Notes: generated by a model not told the origin, from the sequence alone. A stretch of 64,000 nt of DNA from Dyadobacter subterraneus (GCF_015221875.1 NZ_JACYGY010000001.1:2232001-2296000); one strand, 5' to 3'; positions 1-8,656 are shown, numbered from the stretch's first letter. Made by a program: numbers and translations.

Positions 1-261
1 CGAGTTTAGTTACCTTACGTCAGAGTCCCTACGCCGACCGCTCGGACTGCCATTCAATCAATTCGGACTTTATCCTCATATCTATCATTTCATCTTGCCA
101 TTCAGTCGCAGAATGATAACTTTCTGACTTATGGCTTTTCCAACATGCTACACTCCCTGTCCAGTTTCCCTTTCAGATAAGTTGGCTGATGATAGGCTAT
201 CGGAATACTTGCCTAGTGTCTTGCCAAAGACACATTTATTATACAACCTTTACGGGCGCAC
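1..261 (-). mobile_element. Group II intron, 5' part only (runs off the left edge)
   Basis: The traJ reading frame stops matching its family exactly where the minus strand reads GTGCGCCCG, the canonical group II intron 5' end (GUGYG). Downstream of it the minus strand has the layout of a domain I. CAGCCAAC (complement of 181-188) can pair with GTTGG (complement of 140-144), followed by a GGAAA-type stretch, as in the Ll.LtrB intron. No open frame of protein character is present. The remaining domains and any intron-encoded protein would lie left of position 1. It differs in sequence from the intron at 20962-23329. The call rests on the boundary motif plus secondary-structure resemblance; no covariance search was possible. 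Confidence 0.7.
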
Positions 262-1171
262 AGATCAGATACGCCATATCGTGCGCGTTAAAAAAGGTAT
301 CGCCATTTTCCTGCACCTGCCGGATGTCCAAGGCGATCATCTTCTCCTGGATCTTGCCAATGATCGCACCAAAGATGTTGGCAACCGGAAGCCAAAGGTA
401 AATGTTGATATAGCGTGCGATCCACGCAGTCAGCGTATGCTGAAACCCGTCAAAGACAGCGATGCCAAAAGCGATTGGACCGATCACAGCCAAAACGATC
501 AGATGAAAGGTGCGTATTGTGTTAATGCAAAGGGCCGCTGATTCGAAAACCACCCGCAGCACCTCGCTGAGCGCTGCCTTGACCGAGTTTCTGAAATTGT
601 AGCTTTGTTTGGCCATGTAGAATTTGATGTCATTGGAGATCCCGTCTGTGAAGCCTTCTGAGTAGCTGTCCCCGTAGGTGTATTTGAGCCACTTCTCGCG
701 GGACCCTTTCAGATCATCACCCACATACATCTCCCAGAACTTTGAAGATTTGACCGCATCCTCTTTCTTTTTCAGTAGCAGCGCAATGGCTTTGTCTGAA
801 TCCTGGACCATGCCTGCGGTGCCGCGCACTGTGGGGGAAAGCACCGCATTCATAAGCGCGATCACAGAAGGGAAAATAAAGATGGCAAAGCCCAGCACAA
901 AGGGGCGGAAAAGCGGGTAAAAGTCGATGGGCTCAGCGTTGGCCAGATGCCGCCAGACCCGCGATGCGATGTAGAAGATGGCTGCAAAGCCTGCGATGCC
1001 GCGGCCGACGCTTATAAGCTTTGCGCAGAGCGGAAGCATCTCCGAATACAGCGTATCAAGGACCCCGTTCAGCCCGCGGACCTGCTCTGAGAATCCCTGT
1101 GCCTGGCTCAGGCTGGGCAAGAGCGCCGCTACGGTCACATAGCATGTGACCCTTAAAAACCTTATTTTCAT
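262..1171 (-). CDS. traJ: TraJ conjugative transposon protein, 5' exon interrupted by a group II intron
   Basis: TraJ of CTnDOT-type elements is a polytopic inner-membrane protein of the mating apparatus. About 303 residues are seen from ATG 1171. An N-terminal signal or membrane segment ending LSQAQ is followed by hydrophobic segments around FAAIFYIAS, FVLGFAIFIFPSVIALM, FHLIVLAVIGPIAFGIAVF and the family-typical YINIYLWLPVANIFGAIIG. The frame reaches the conserved AYLI and then enters intron sequence, giving a spurious tail ending at 239. The start at 1171 is preferred because upstream in-frame codons overlap the preceding gene and lack signal-peptide character. It is the last visible gene of the tra operon. 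If the intron splices, the protein would continue beyond the window edge; if not, it is truncated before its C terminus. Confidence 0.85.
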
Positions 1172-1184
1172 TGGGTTTAGCTGT

Positions 1185-1811
1185 TTAGGGTTGAAGCTCG
1201 TAGAGCTCTTGTAGCATTTTTGTATCGGAAAGCTCGTTTTCTCTCTGCGCTGCCAGCACGGAGGCGCTTCCGTTAAAGTGTCTGAGAAAGGAAAGCTGAT
1301 CTGTAATTTCTTCATAAAGCTTATCAATGATCCTAAGCCTTTCATCATCTGAGGCCCGCAGCTTTTTAGCGGTCACAACCGTGGTAAGTGCGTCTAGATT
1401 TTTCAGACTGGCGGCTGAGAGCTGATCATAGACTTTGCCGGCGTAATCAAGCTCATCTTTTGAAAACTGACCCGAAGAAAGTAAGCGCTGCCTTGCCTGG
1501 CCGGCTTCCTTGATGATCGCAAGCTGCGCCTGGACGATATCTTTAACGCGTGCATAGTTTTTAACAGCCGGGCTCACTTGTAAGAGCCCGTCCAGAAACG
1601 CTTCATGCAGCTTGAAATTTCCTTCGGAAAGATCCTTGATGGTGTTGTACCCGTTAAAAAGGATCTCATAACCCGCTTTAAGTTCTTTTAAGATTTTTCG
1701 AAGCTGGTTTAATTTTTCAATGTTCAGGATCAGCTGTGTGACCTCGGCAGTCTGCGCTTTTGCAGCCGGTGCAAGCGCAGACAAAAAGAAAAGAAGAATC
1801 AGTTTTTTCAT
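1185..1811 (-). CDS. TraI-like secreted conjugal transfer protein (third paralogue)
   Basis: A 208-residue protein with a signal peptide (MKKLILLFFLSALAPAAKAQ) and an almost wholly helical, coiled-coil-like body. It ends in the module DDERLRIIDKLYEEI ... LSFLRHF ... LAAQRENE, shared with the two genes upstream. In CTnDOT-like operons a gene of this kind (TraI, DUF4141-like) sits between traG and traJ, as here. It is probably a periplasmic component of the mating channel. It lies 6 bp after the second paralogue and 13 bp before traJ, so one operon is likely. The family name is by position and architecture, not by a catalytic motif. Confidence 0.7.
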   Translation of the reverse strand: MKKLILLFFLSALAPAAKAQTAEVTQLILNIEKLNQLRKILKELKAGYEILFNGYNTIKDLSEGNFKLHEAFLDGLLQVSPAVKNYARVKDIVQAQLAIIKEAGQARQRLLSSGQFSKDELDYAGKVYDQLSAASLKNLDALTTVVTAKKLRASDDERLRIIDKLYEEITDQLSFLRHFNGSASVLAAQRENELSDTKMLQELYELQP

Positions 1812-1817
1812 TGTTTC

Positions 1818-2456
1818 CTACTTTAAACCGTGAATGCTTTTGTCCGTGTTGATCTGGGCCTGCTCGCTTTGGATCTGTAAAGCCAGAAGCCTTGTTCTTT
1901 GATCGAAGTTTTTTACAAAGCTGTAATTATTCTTCATCTGCCTGAGGCAGAGCTCAATGCGCGCTATGCGCTCATCATCTGTCATGGAAAGATTGCCATC
2001 ACGGATCACAAGAAAAAGACTCGATAGCACCGACTGGCAGTCATCATAAACCAGTTTTAAAACGCTTTTGATATAATCCATCTGAGCTGCGTTAAAAGAA
2101 GGCGCAAGCTGGGCTGGCAGCAGCGCGCAGGTCTTATTGACCTGGCCATGAAGGTCAGTGATCTGCTTCAGCCGGCTGGATGATCCAATCCTTGGATTGA
2201 CAACCAGAAGCGAATCGAAGTGGTTTTTATGAAGTTTGAATTCGTCGCTTTTGATCTCACCAATTGTAGTGAGCCCTTCCTTGGCAATCTTATAGCCTTT
2301 CTCTGTGAGCTCCAGATAAATTTTAAGCTGGGCGATCTGCTCGATCAGATACTCTTTCTGGGTTTTGCTTTGCTGAATCCATTCTTTTAGCTTCTGGCAA
2401 AAAGATAGGTTTGTCGTAAGCACCAGAATCAAAATGGTTAAGAAGGTCTTTTTCAT
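1818..2456 (-). CDS. TraI-like secreted conjugal transfer protein (second paralogue)
   Basis: A 212-residue secreted helical protein with signal peptide MKKTFLTILILVLTTNLSFCQ. The start at 2456 is chosen over 2525 because it begins the signal peptide and lies just after the upstream stop at 2470. The C-terminal module MTDDERIARIELCLRQM ... FVKNFDQRTRLLALQIQSEQAQ matches the equivalent module in both neighbours. It is the middle member of a tandem triplet and co-directional with traG and traJ. It is the most divergent of the three in the middle region (short Cys-containing segment TCALLPAQLAP and a second Cys at DDCQSV). Its role is inferred from operon position. Confidence 0.68.
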   Translation of the reverse strand: MKKTFLTILILVLTTNLSFCQKLKEWIQQSKTQKEYLIEQIAQLKIYLELTEKGYKIAKEGLTTIGEIKSDEFKLHKNHFDSLLVVNPRIGSSSRLKQITDLHGQVNKTCALLPAQLAPSFNAAQMDYIKSVLKLVYDDCQSVLSSLFLVIRDGNLSMTDDERIARIELCLRQMKNNYSFVKNFDQRTRLLALQIQSEQAQINTDKSIHGLK

Positions 2457-2469
2457 CGCTTCTGCTTTT

Positions 2470-3147
2470 TTACTGGATTCCGTAAAGCTCCTTGACGAGC
2501 TTTGCGTCAAACTCGCTATTCGCACGCGAAAGGCTCAGAACTTTGTTTTCATGGTTAAAGCTGCTGAGCTCATCATACACTTTATCGACCTGGGTAGCTG
2601 CCCGGCCGATAATTTCCAGCCTTTTCGCATCGGACATCTGGGTGGAAAACGATTTGACTACCAGGTTGAGAAGATCTGCATTTTTAGAAGTTTCATCCAG
2701 CATCCCTTCATAGACCTTCTGCATGTAATAAAGCTCGGCGGCCGAAAAGTGCTTGTCTTTTTGAAACAGATTCCAGGCCTTCTGGTATTCATCCAGGATC
2801 AAAACCTGCTTTTGGGCGATCTCTTTAACCCTGAAATAGTAAGCGATTACCGCCTTTACTTTTTTAAGCTCGTCGTAATACTCCTTATATAGATCCCGCT
2901 GCTTTTTGACCCAGTCTGTGATCTGATCGAGCTTTAATTTAGCCATCGTATTTTCAAGTTCTTTCTGGGCATTCTGGAGTTTAATGACCGCATTTTGTCT
3001 TCTTTGAATCAGAAGATCAACCGCTTTAACGACCCTTTTGATCGCTTCTTTAATAATCTGTGCCCAGGGAATAGCGGCCTGTGCGCTGCCTGCCGGGGCG
3101 ATGGTGGCAAAAGAGACCATCAGCAGCAATAGGATTTTTTTTAACAT
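2470..3147 (-). CDS. TraI-like secreted conjugal transfer protein (first paralogue)
   Basis: A 225-residue protein with an N-terminal signal sequence (MLKKILLLLMVSFATIAPAGSAQA) and a long charged helical region rich in Lys, Glu and Gln (about residues 30-110). It then carries the shared C-terminal module MSDAKRLEIIGRAATQ ... LSSFNHENKVLSLSRANSEFDAKLVKELYG. It directly follows traG with 12 bp between them. As with its paralogues, it is likely an envelope-side part of the conjugative machinery. The three genes look like products of tandem duplication, with the C-terminal module conserved and the N-terminal coiled coil diverged. Confidence 0.7.
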   Translation of the reverse strand: MLKKILLLLMVSFATIAPAGSAQAAIPWAQIIKEAIKRVVKAVDLLIQRRQNAVIKLQNAQKELENTMAKLKLDQITDWVKKQRDLYKEYYDELKKVKAVIAYYFRVKEIAQKQVLILDEYQKAWNLFQKDKHFSAAELYYMQKVYEGMLDETSKNADLLNLVVKSFSTQMSDAKRLEIIGRAATQVDKVYDELSSFNHENKVLSLSRANSEFDAKLVKELYGIQ

Positions 3148-3159
3148 GGTTGAAAATTT

Positions 3160-5631
3160 TTATTGGCGTGCCGCGGCCAGCATTTCCTGAGCCAGCACCT
3201 GAATGCCTTTTTTTATGCTCCCGTATTTTCTGGCATACTGGTTAACCTTGACTTTTTCTGTCTGCTCTGTGGTGTAGGATAAATACTCCTCAGGGCTCAC
3301 CTCAGTGCGGTATACTTTGGAAAGAACACCGCCCAGACTGATGAAAACTTCCTTATACTTTCTTAGCGGATCGTTGGCCTTATTGACGGAAAGCACCTGG
3401 GCCTTTTCCTTCTCAGTCAGCCCTAATAGGTCCTGGATCTGGTCAAACTTGTTTTGGTACTTGGACTGGTCCAAAAGAATCTTGCAGTCTGAGTTGTTGA
3501 TAATCGCCTGTTTGACCACAGGGGAGGAGATAATATCTTCAATCTCCTGGGTAACCACGATGGCCTCTCCAAAATATTTTCTTACCGTTTTAAAGATGTA
3601 TTTTATGTATTCGTCCATTCCTTCTTTAGCGATTGCTTTCCAGGCTTCTTCGATCAGAAGGACCTTTCTTGTCCCTTCGAGCTTTCTCATCTTGCTGATA
3701 AAAAGCTCCATGATGATGATGGTGACGATGGGAAAAAGGATGGGGTGCTCCTTCACATTATCGAGCTCAAAGACAATAAAGCGCTGGTGCAGAAGATCCA
3801 GATTCCTTTTCGCGTTCAAAAGGTAGTCAAACTCTCCGCCACGGTAATAGGGCATCAAAACGTACAGAAAGTTGTGGATGTCAAAGTCCTTTTCTTTTAC
3901 ATTATCAGCCTGGATGATGCGGGTAAAATCCAATTTTAAAAATTCATAGAAACTGTTAAAACAGGCAAAGATGTCCGGGTTTTGATCCAGGTGTGAAAAA
4001 TACAGGGTCAGTGCATTGGAAAGAGCCACATACTCACTGCGCGTAAAGGTCTCATCGTCTTTTTTCCAAAGAGACAAAAGAAGGGTTTTGATACTTTCTT
4101 TTTTTTCGGTGTCAAGCTGCTCTCCCTTCGGCACGTAGAACGGATTAAACTCGATGGGGCTTTTTTCTTCATAGGTAAAATAGTAACCGCCCACCATATC
4201 ACAAAGTCCCTTGTAGCTGTGACCCACATCGACCAGCACGATATGGGCGCCTGTCTCAAAGTAGCTTCTGACCATATGGTTGGTAAAAAAGCTTTTGCCA
4301 GAGCCGGATGGTCCTAAAATAAACTTGTTTCTATTCGTGCAGATCCCCATCTGGATCGGTTCATCGGAAATATCCACGTGCATGGGCCTTCCGCTCAGCC
4401 GGTCACCAAGCCTGATGCCGACCGGGCTCAGAGAAGAGCGGTAGCTGGTTTCCAGATTCAGAAAACAGGCGGCCTGTTCTGTGAAGGTATCAAAGGTCTC
4501 GTTCATGGGAAAATCAGCCTGGTTGCCAGGCATCGCACCCCAGAAGATCTGGGCAGCTCCGGTGATCTCCTGCCGGGCGGCAGCATCAATCTGGGCAAGG
4601 GCCGATGTGGTCATGTTTTTGATTTCCTTCATCTGTGAAAGATCATCGCTCCATACCATCAGATTAAAATGTGCTTTCACCGGCATTCGCTGCTCTTTGA
4701 TCGCTTCATTTAAAAATTCATTGGTCGCATCAAGTGCCAGGTGGTTCTCGCGCGCGTGCAGCGACAGTGATTGCAGCCGAAGCCTTTTGCTTTCCAGCCG
4801 CTTTAAGGCTTTATCAGGATCCTCGATAAAAATGAACTGGTTATAAATGTGGTTGCAGGATAAGAGCTGGCCAAGACTGCTTGCAAATCCGGTGCTAAAC
4901 TTGGTGCGCTCACTGGAATATTTCTCGTAAGGGATCGAAGCGCTGCAAACCCCGGGTAGATCCGCCGCGTCAGCCAGCGTAAATAGCTGACAGTACTGGT
5001 CCCCGATCCTGATACCTTTATCAAAATGAATGTCGCGCATCAGCTTAGATCCGCTGTTCTCGGATAAATAAAGGTACTGTTCCAAAAGCCCCTGTTTGGC
5101 CGCTGTGCTTAAAAGCTCCTGATCTTCCAGCGGACGCATCTTGACAAACCCTGAATCCTCCATGATCCTTTTGAACTGGCCGGCGCTGCCGCGAAATTCC
5201 TGCAGGGCCTGCTCATCGAGGCTTTCTTTGGGAAAAAGGCTTGGCCGTAAAAGATTTGAGAGAATTGAACTGGAAGGTTTTCTGTCAGTGGGCTTTTTGG
5301 TGATAAATACATAGCAGCGGTGATCAAGAAAGGGCCGCTCGTTAAAGAATCGCTCGGAGCAATGGGTCAGAAAACTGGTGTCGTCCCTACTGAAATCAGC
5401 CTTGTAGGTGCTTTTTAAAAAGTAGTCCTGTTTGTGAAACACACTTCCGACCGGAAGCATTTTTAGGGCCTTTACCCAGCTTTGATGAAAGGCTTCATAC
5501 TGCTGCTCTGAGAGGGTGAAAATCTCGGGCAGCTGAAGCTGAAATCCAAGGGTTACATCACCCTGCTTGGAAAGCAGGCATCCACCGGATACTTCCAGGA
5601 TCGGCAGCAAATCTTCGAGTAGCTTTTCCAT
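3160..5631 (-). CDS. traG: TraG family conjugation ATPase (VirB4-like)
   Basis: An 823-residue cytoplasmic or membrane-associated ATPase that powers assembly of the mating channel. The N-terminal half carries the variable VirB4-like domain. The P-loop GPSGSGKS is at about residues 438-445 and a Walker B stretch VLLIEEAWKAIA is near residue 660, followed by the VTQEIEDI and NNSDCKILL segments usual in TraG of Bacteroidota conjugative transposons. The length matches the family (about 800-850). The start at 5631 begins MEKLLEDLLPIL, as in relatives. It lies 46 bp after the TraF fusion gene and 12 bp before the first TraI-like gene. No frame damage is visible. Confidence 0.95.
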   Translation of the reverse strand: MEKLLEDLLPILEVSGGCLLSKQGDVTLGFQLQLPEIFTLSEQQYEAFHQSWVKALKMLPVGSVFHKQDYFLKSTYKADFSRDDTSFLTHCSERFFNERPFLDHRCYVFITKKPTDRKPSSSILSNLLRPSLFPKESLDEQALQEFRGSAGQFKRIMEDSGFVKMRPLEDQELLSTAAKQGLLEQYLYLSENSGSKLMRDIHFDKGIRIGDQYCQLFTLADAADLPGVCSASIPYEKYSSERTKFSTGFASSLGQLLSCNHIYNQFIFIEDPDKALKRLESKRLRLQSLSLHARENHLALDATNEFLNEAIKEQRMPVKAHFNLMVWSDDLSQMKEIKNMTTSALAQIDAAARQEITGAAQIFWGAMPGNQADFPMNETFDTFTEQAACFLNLETSYRSSLSPVGIRLGDRLSGRPMHVDISDEPIQMGICTNRNKFILGPSGSGKSFFTNHMVRSYFETGAHIVLVDVGHSYKGLCDMVGGYYFTYEEKSPIEFNPFYVPKGEQLDTEKKESIKTLLLSLWKKDDETFTRSEYVALSNALTLYFSHLDQNPDIFACFNSFYEFLKLDFTRIIQADNVKEKDFDIHNFLYVLMPYYRGGEFDYLLNAKRNLDLLHQRFIVFELDNVKEHPILFPIVTIIIMELFISKMRKLEGTRKVLLIEEAWKAIAKEGMDEYIKYIFKTVRKYFGEAIVVTQEIEDIISSPVVKQAIINNSDCKILLDQSKYQNKFDQIQDLLGLTEKEKAQVLSVNKANDPLRKYKEVFISLGGVLSKVYRTEVSPEEYLSYTTEQTEKVKVNQYARKYGSIKKGIQVLAQEMLAAARQ

Positions 5632-5677
5632 TTTGTTATTGGACTTAGGATTCAGACAGGTTCCTTGCGCGGTCTTG

Positions 5678-6892
5678 TTACCTGAATATTCTTCTGGAAA
5701 ATGACCGGATTATTTTTGGTGTTTTTCTTTTAGCAAGGGTCTTGCTCAGCCCATGCTCGCCGTATGTGGCATTCAGATGATAGACGATAGCGGTAATTAA
5801 AGCGCCCAGTGTGACTGTCAGAAGCAGCGTAGTGTAGGTATTGACCCTAAGCATATAAAGCACAGCGTAAAAAAGAAGATCAATTAAAAGCCCAAGCCCC
5901 ATGTAGCCAATGTATTGTGCCCTAAGACCTTTAAAGACAAGGCTTTTGTTGATTCCCTTGTTGATTGAATATTGTTTACTGGCCATCAGGTGTGTTTGTT
6001 TTAGGGTTTCTGTATTATCAGCTGAAACGCGCTGCGGCGCTTTCAACTGATAGAGCATGCCGGCTGAATCCTCCAGCAGCTCGCTTTTGAAATAATCTAC
6101 TGTCCGTGCTGGCGCGGGGGGGCCTTCTACCGGGCAAGGTAGGGCCACGGCCGCAGCCGGGGACACTTCTTTGAGAACTGGCCGGATAATTAAAGCATCC
6201 GTTTTAAAAAGCCCGCTTTTTACGACAGCTGGCTCCACTTGAAAAGCGTTTGCATCTGAGGCAGCAACTAAACCCCGAGCGGCTGGTTTATTCATTTCAG
6301 CGGATAGCAGCTCACGATCCGATTCTTCCCTTTTTCTTTTTAGATAATGGCCGATAAAGTTTGTAACTGTCATGTAGATGCTGTGCTGCTCAGCGGTGCG
6401 GGCACTAAACCTAAGAAGGGTGAACATAGGCTCACAGCCGCTTACAACATCGAGCACCTGATCTTTCAGTGCATTGGCCTTGACCCATCCTAAAAAAGTT
6501 TTTGGAAACTCGCTGGCTATGACCGCGCAAACATAGCCAAAGCGTGAAGGCCTGAGTTCGGCTGTGATCAGCTCGACGCTCTGATCGATAACCTCATCTG
6601 ATGAGAGGCCCGAAGCGATCATTTTCCTGATTCTTCCACAGGCTTTTTTTACTTTGTTATTCAAACTGCCAGGCCGGTAGAAGACCTGTGAATCCTTTAA
6701 AAGTATTTCCGGATTATCAAGGTAAAGGTAAGGATGGCAATCTGCCACTAGTAGCTCTTCCATAGTCTTTAATTTAGAATGTACTGCGGTGTGTGGGTTT
6801 AAATTACAGCCGGCAGGATTAAGCCTGTTGCCGGCTGCATTATAAAAGTGTTGCTGCGGCCATTGATGGTTTGCTTTGGCCATAGTAGCCAT
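5678..6892 (-). CDS. TraF (DUF4133) membrane domain fused to an unknown N-terminal domain
   Basis: A 404-residue open frame. Residues about 303-404 are a TraF/DUF4133 protein (start-like MASKQYSINKGINKSLVFKGL, two membrane segments, then TYGEHGLSKTLAKRKTPKII). In known operons TraF is a separate gene of about 100 residues. Here it is in frame with about 300 upstream residues of unrecognised sequence: a globular part around residues 44-180 and a Pro/Ala-rich linker. No stop separates the two parts. An internal ATG at 5986 could still start a free TraF, and ATG 6763 (MEELLVADCH) is an alternative start of the long protein. The gene lies between traE and traG, as expected for TraF. Confidence 0.75.
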   Translation of the reverse strand: MATMAKANHQWPQQHFYNAAGNRLNPAGCNLNPHTAVHSKLKTMEELLVADCHPYLYLDNPEILLKDSQVFYRPGSLNNKVKKACGRIRKMIASGLSSDEVIDQSVELITAELRPSRFGYVCAVIASEFPKTFLGWVKANALKDQVLDVVSGCEPMFTLLRFSARTAEQHSIYMTVTNFIGHYLKRKREESDRELLSAEMNKPAARGLVAASDANAFQVEPAVVKSGLFKTDALIIRPVLKEVSPAAAVALPCPVEGPPAPARTVDYFKSELLEDSAGMLYQLKAPQRVSADNTETLKQTHLMASKQYSINKGINKSLVFKGLRAQYIGYMGLGLLIDLLFYAVLYMLRVNTYTTLLLTVTLGALITAIVYHLNATYGEHGLSKTLAKRKTPKIIRSFSRRIFR

Positions 6893-6983
6893 TAAAGCTG
6901 TTTCTTACAAGCCTTTTGATCTTCTGCATCCACTAAGCGCAGCTCAGACCCGTATGGATTTTAAAAACGGCGGATAGGCGGAT

Positions 6984-7301
6984 CTACACGCCGAAAAAAG
7001 ATTGAAGCACAGTGGCAACCACAACCAGAAAGATGCAGCTTCCAAACCATGCTGCGGCGACCTTATTTGTATCCTGATCACCCGCATTCCACTTTTGAAA
7101 TACCTTGACAGCGCCCACAAGGCCCAAAACAGCACCGATCGCATACATCAGGTTGGTTCCCGGCTCAAAGTAAGACCTAACCTGACTGTCGGCTTCAGAA
7201 ATCCCGGCAGCTCCATCCTGCGCCTTTGAAATGATTGCGCCAAGCATAATGCTCCCGGTAAGCAGCCACTGTCTGCTTTTAAATATACTCCTGATTCTCA
7301 T
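6984..7301 (-). CDS. traE: TraE (DUF4134) conjugation membrane protein
   Basis: A 105-residue small inner-membrane protein of the DUF4134/TraE family, in size and topology reminiscent of VirB2/VirB3-type subunits. It has a signal-like N terminus (LLTGSIMLGAIISKAQD), the family core SYFEPGTNLMYAIGAVLGLVGAVKVFQKWNAGD, and a second membrane helix ending TVLQSFFGV. It is first of the recognisable tra genes and is followed by the TraF fusion and TraG, the order seen in CTnDOT-like elements. The length and motifs are complete. Confidence 0.92.
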   Translation of the reverse strand: MRIRSIFKSRQWLLTGSIMLGAIISKAQDGAAGISEADSQVRSYFEPGTNLMYAIGAVLGLVGAVKVFQKWNAGDQDTNKVAAAWFGSCIFLVVVATVLQSFFGV

Positions 7302-7401
7302 CTCCTCTATCTGTTTAAGTTGAACATGAAATGCTATTTCACAAGAGCCCTAAGAGAGCTTCCCGCATGGCGCGGGAAGCAAGTCTTGAGCAACTGCTCC
7401 A

Positions 7402-7929
7402 TCAGTCCGCCTGATTCCAAATCCTCATCCTGTCTTCACTGTCCAGGTGGATGGAGCCGTATTTTTCCAGTTCCGCTTCAATTAAATGGTTAATCGAAAG
7501 CTGGAACGGTGTGCCATATATGGCGGGATATTCTTTTAATGTCATCTGGGTAAGAAGTATGAATTCCTCCTTGTCATAATCTTTTTCATAAACTTCCCGG
7601 ATCGTTTGTTTTAAATGAAGCGAGAGCTCTTCGAGCTGAAGCATCATCGGTTCGTTTTCCCATGAAGCCTCCAAAGGGTAATCATCTTCCTGTTGATATT
7701 CGTTCAGACCAGTCAGTTCACTTTCCGGCTGCTGGCTGCGCTTTTGGCTGTGATCCTCGGCCTGTCCGGCTTGTGTAAATTCGCTGACTGAGACTGGCGG
7801 GCTTCGCCAGCTATGGACTCTGGCTTTCAGACTGTGCCGGTAAAAAATTATCCCGATTAAAAGGTAGTAGCCGGCAAGCAGCGGGCCGGCTACTGAAATG
7901 TAGGTTACCCATGGATTTGTAGTGAACAT
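7402..7929 (-). CDS. Membrane-anchored hypothetical protein at the head of the tra operon
   Basis: A 175-residue protein with one N-terminal membrane helix (about residues 9-30, VAGPLLAGYYLLIGIIF), a polar Gln/Glu-rich linker and a soluble C-terminal part (QLEELSLHLKQTIREVYEKDYDKEEFILLTQMTLKEYPAI). I do not recognise a named family. Its position just upstream of traE and the single-anchor topology suggest a transfer-associated protein. The start at 7929 (MFTTNPWVTYIS) puts the helix near the N terminus. Nothing in the sequence shows a catalytic function. Confidence 0.6.
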   Translation of the reverse strand: MFTTNPWVTYISVAGPLLAGYYLLIGIIFYRHSLKARVHSWRSPPVSVSEFTQAGQAEDHSQKRSQQPESELTGLNEYQQEDDYPLEASWENEPMMLQLEELSLHLKQTIREVYEKDYDKEEFILLTQMTLKEYPAIYGTPFQLSINHLIEAELEKYGSIHLDSEDRMRIWNQAD

Positions 7930-8079
7930 AATACATCTGGTTTACTGGATGGTCTGACCTGCCTGCGCCGCTGGTTTCCTTTCTTAGGTCAAGGCAATTG
8001 GCCCGGAAAGCGGCGCGGCTTGTTGTAATGATGTCACAAAGTAAATAGGCAGATAGGGTAGCAATAAAGTCCAACTTAT

Positions 8080-8229
8080 GTTGTACCCTTCCAGAATCTT
8101 GGCTTACGGCCTGAGGGAAAATGTAAAATTGGGACGCCGGCAGCAGCACTACGGGTGGTTAGAATAGTCCGAAACAGACCTAAGGTAGCAAAAGGGTACA
8201 ACTTCTTAAATACCTTTTTGCTACCTTAG
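8080..8229. promoter_or_regulatory. Inverted-repeat region upstream of the tra operon
   Basis: The gene-free stretch 7930-8339 holds two overlapping inverted repeats. CTAAGGTAGCAAAAGGGTA (8180-8198) faces TACCTTTTTGCTACCTTAG (8211-8229), 18 of 19 bases paired over a 12-base loop. GTTGTACCCTT (8080-8090) is the exact reverse complement of AAGGGTACAAC (8192-8202), so the left arm can pair in two ways. There is no T-run beside the big hairpin, so a plain terminator is less likely. An operator, an attenuator, or a binding site for a recombination or transfer protein fits the place ahead of the minus-strand tra genes. The function is inferred. Confidence 0.5.
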
Positions 8230-8280
8230 TATTTTTAAATAAGTTATTCGTTATCAGTATTATACCATTGACTTTTTATC

Positions 8281-8320
8281 AAAAAAAGCCCTGAACGTTA
8301 CCGCCAAGGCTTCCTTTTTT
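8281..8320 (-). terminator. Terminator of the HU gene
   Basis: Read on the minus strand, GGAAGCCTTGGCGG is followed by a loop and then CAGGGCTTTTTTT, a GC-containing stem with a run of seven T. It starts about 20 bp after the HU stop codon. The A-run on the other side means it could also act weakly in the opposite direction. Confidence 0.55.
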
Positions 8321-8339
8321 AAGTTTTGTATCTATAACG

Positions 8340-8633
8340 TTAAACTTTTGTAAGACCTGCTTCTTTAACCAGCTTTACAAACTCTTCGGAAGGTTTAAAA
8401 TGAGGAATTATTTGCGCGGGTACAGTCATCGAAGTATTCTTTGAAATATTTCTTGCCGTTTTTTGGGCTCTTTTTTTATTGGTAAAACTTCCAAAGCCGC
8501 GGAAATAGATATTTTCGCCGCCTGTCATTGAGTCTTTAATCGTTACAAAAAACGATTCCAATATTTTTTCAACAGCCTCTTTTTCGATACCTGTTTTTTC
8601 TGTAATTTTTTGAACGGTGTCTGCCTTTGTCAT
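8340..8633 (-). CDS. HU/IHF family DNA-binding protein
   Basis: A 97-residue histone-like protein that bends and compacts DNA as a dimer. The alpha-helical N-terminal part (KADTVQKITEKTGIEKEAVEKILESFF) is followed by the HU signature GENIYFRGFGSFTNKKRAQKTARN, and the beta-arm region ends IIPHFKPSEEFVKLV. Length and motifs are those of full HU proteins. It is next to the conjugative operon, where such proteins are common and may assist recombination, but it has its own terminator and a candidate promoter, so it is probably transcribed alone. Confidence 0.93.
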   Translation of the reverse strand: MTKADTVQKITEKTGIEKEAVEKILESFFVTIKDSMTGGENIYFRGFGSFTNKKRAQKTARNISKNTSMTVPAQIIPHFKPSEEFVKLVKEAGLTKV

Positions 8634-8656
8634 AATTTAAATTGGTTATCAGCCCG

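Noticed and set aside
131..541. Plus-strand open frame of 136 codons at the left edge
   Set aside because: It overlaps the traJ exon and the intron domain I on the opposite strand and has no protein-family character.
7811..8149. Minus-strand open frame of 112 codons
   Set aside because: It overlaps the better supported membrane-protein gene at 7402-7929 in another frame and covers the inverted-repeat region.
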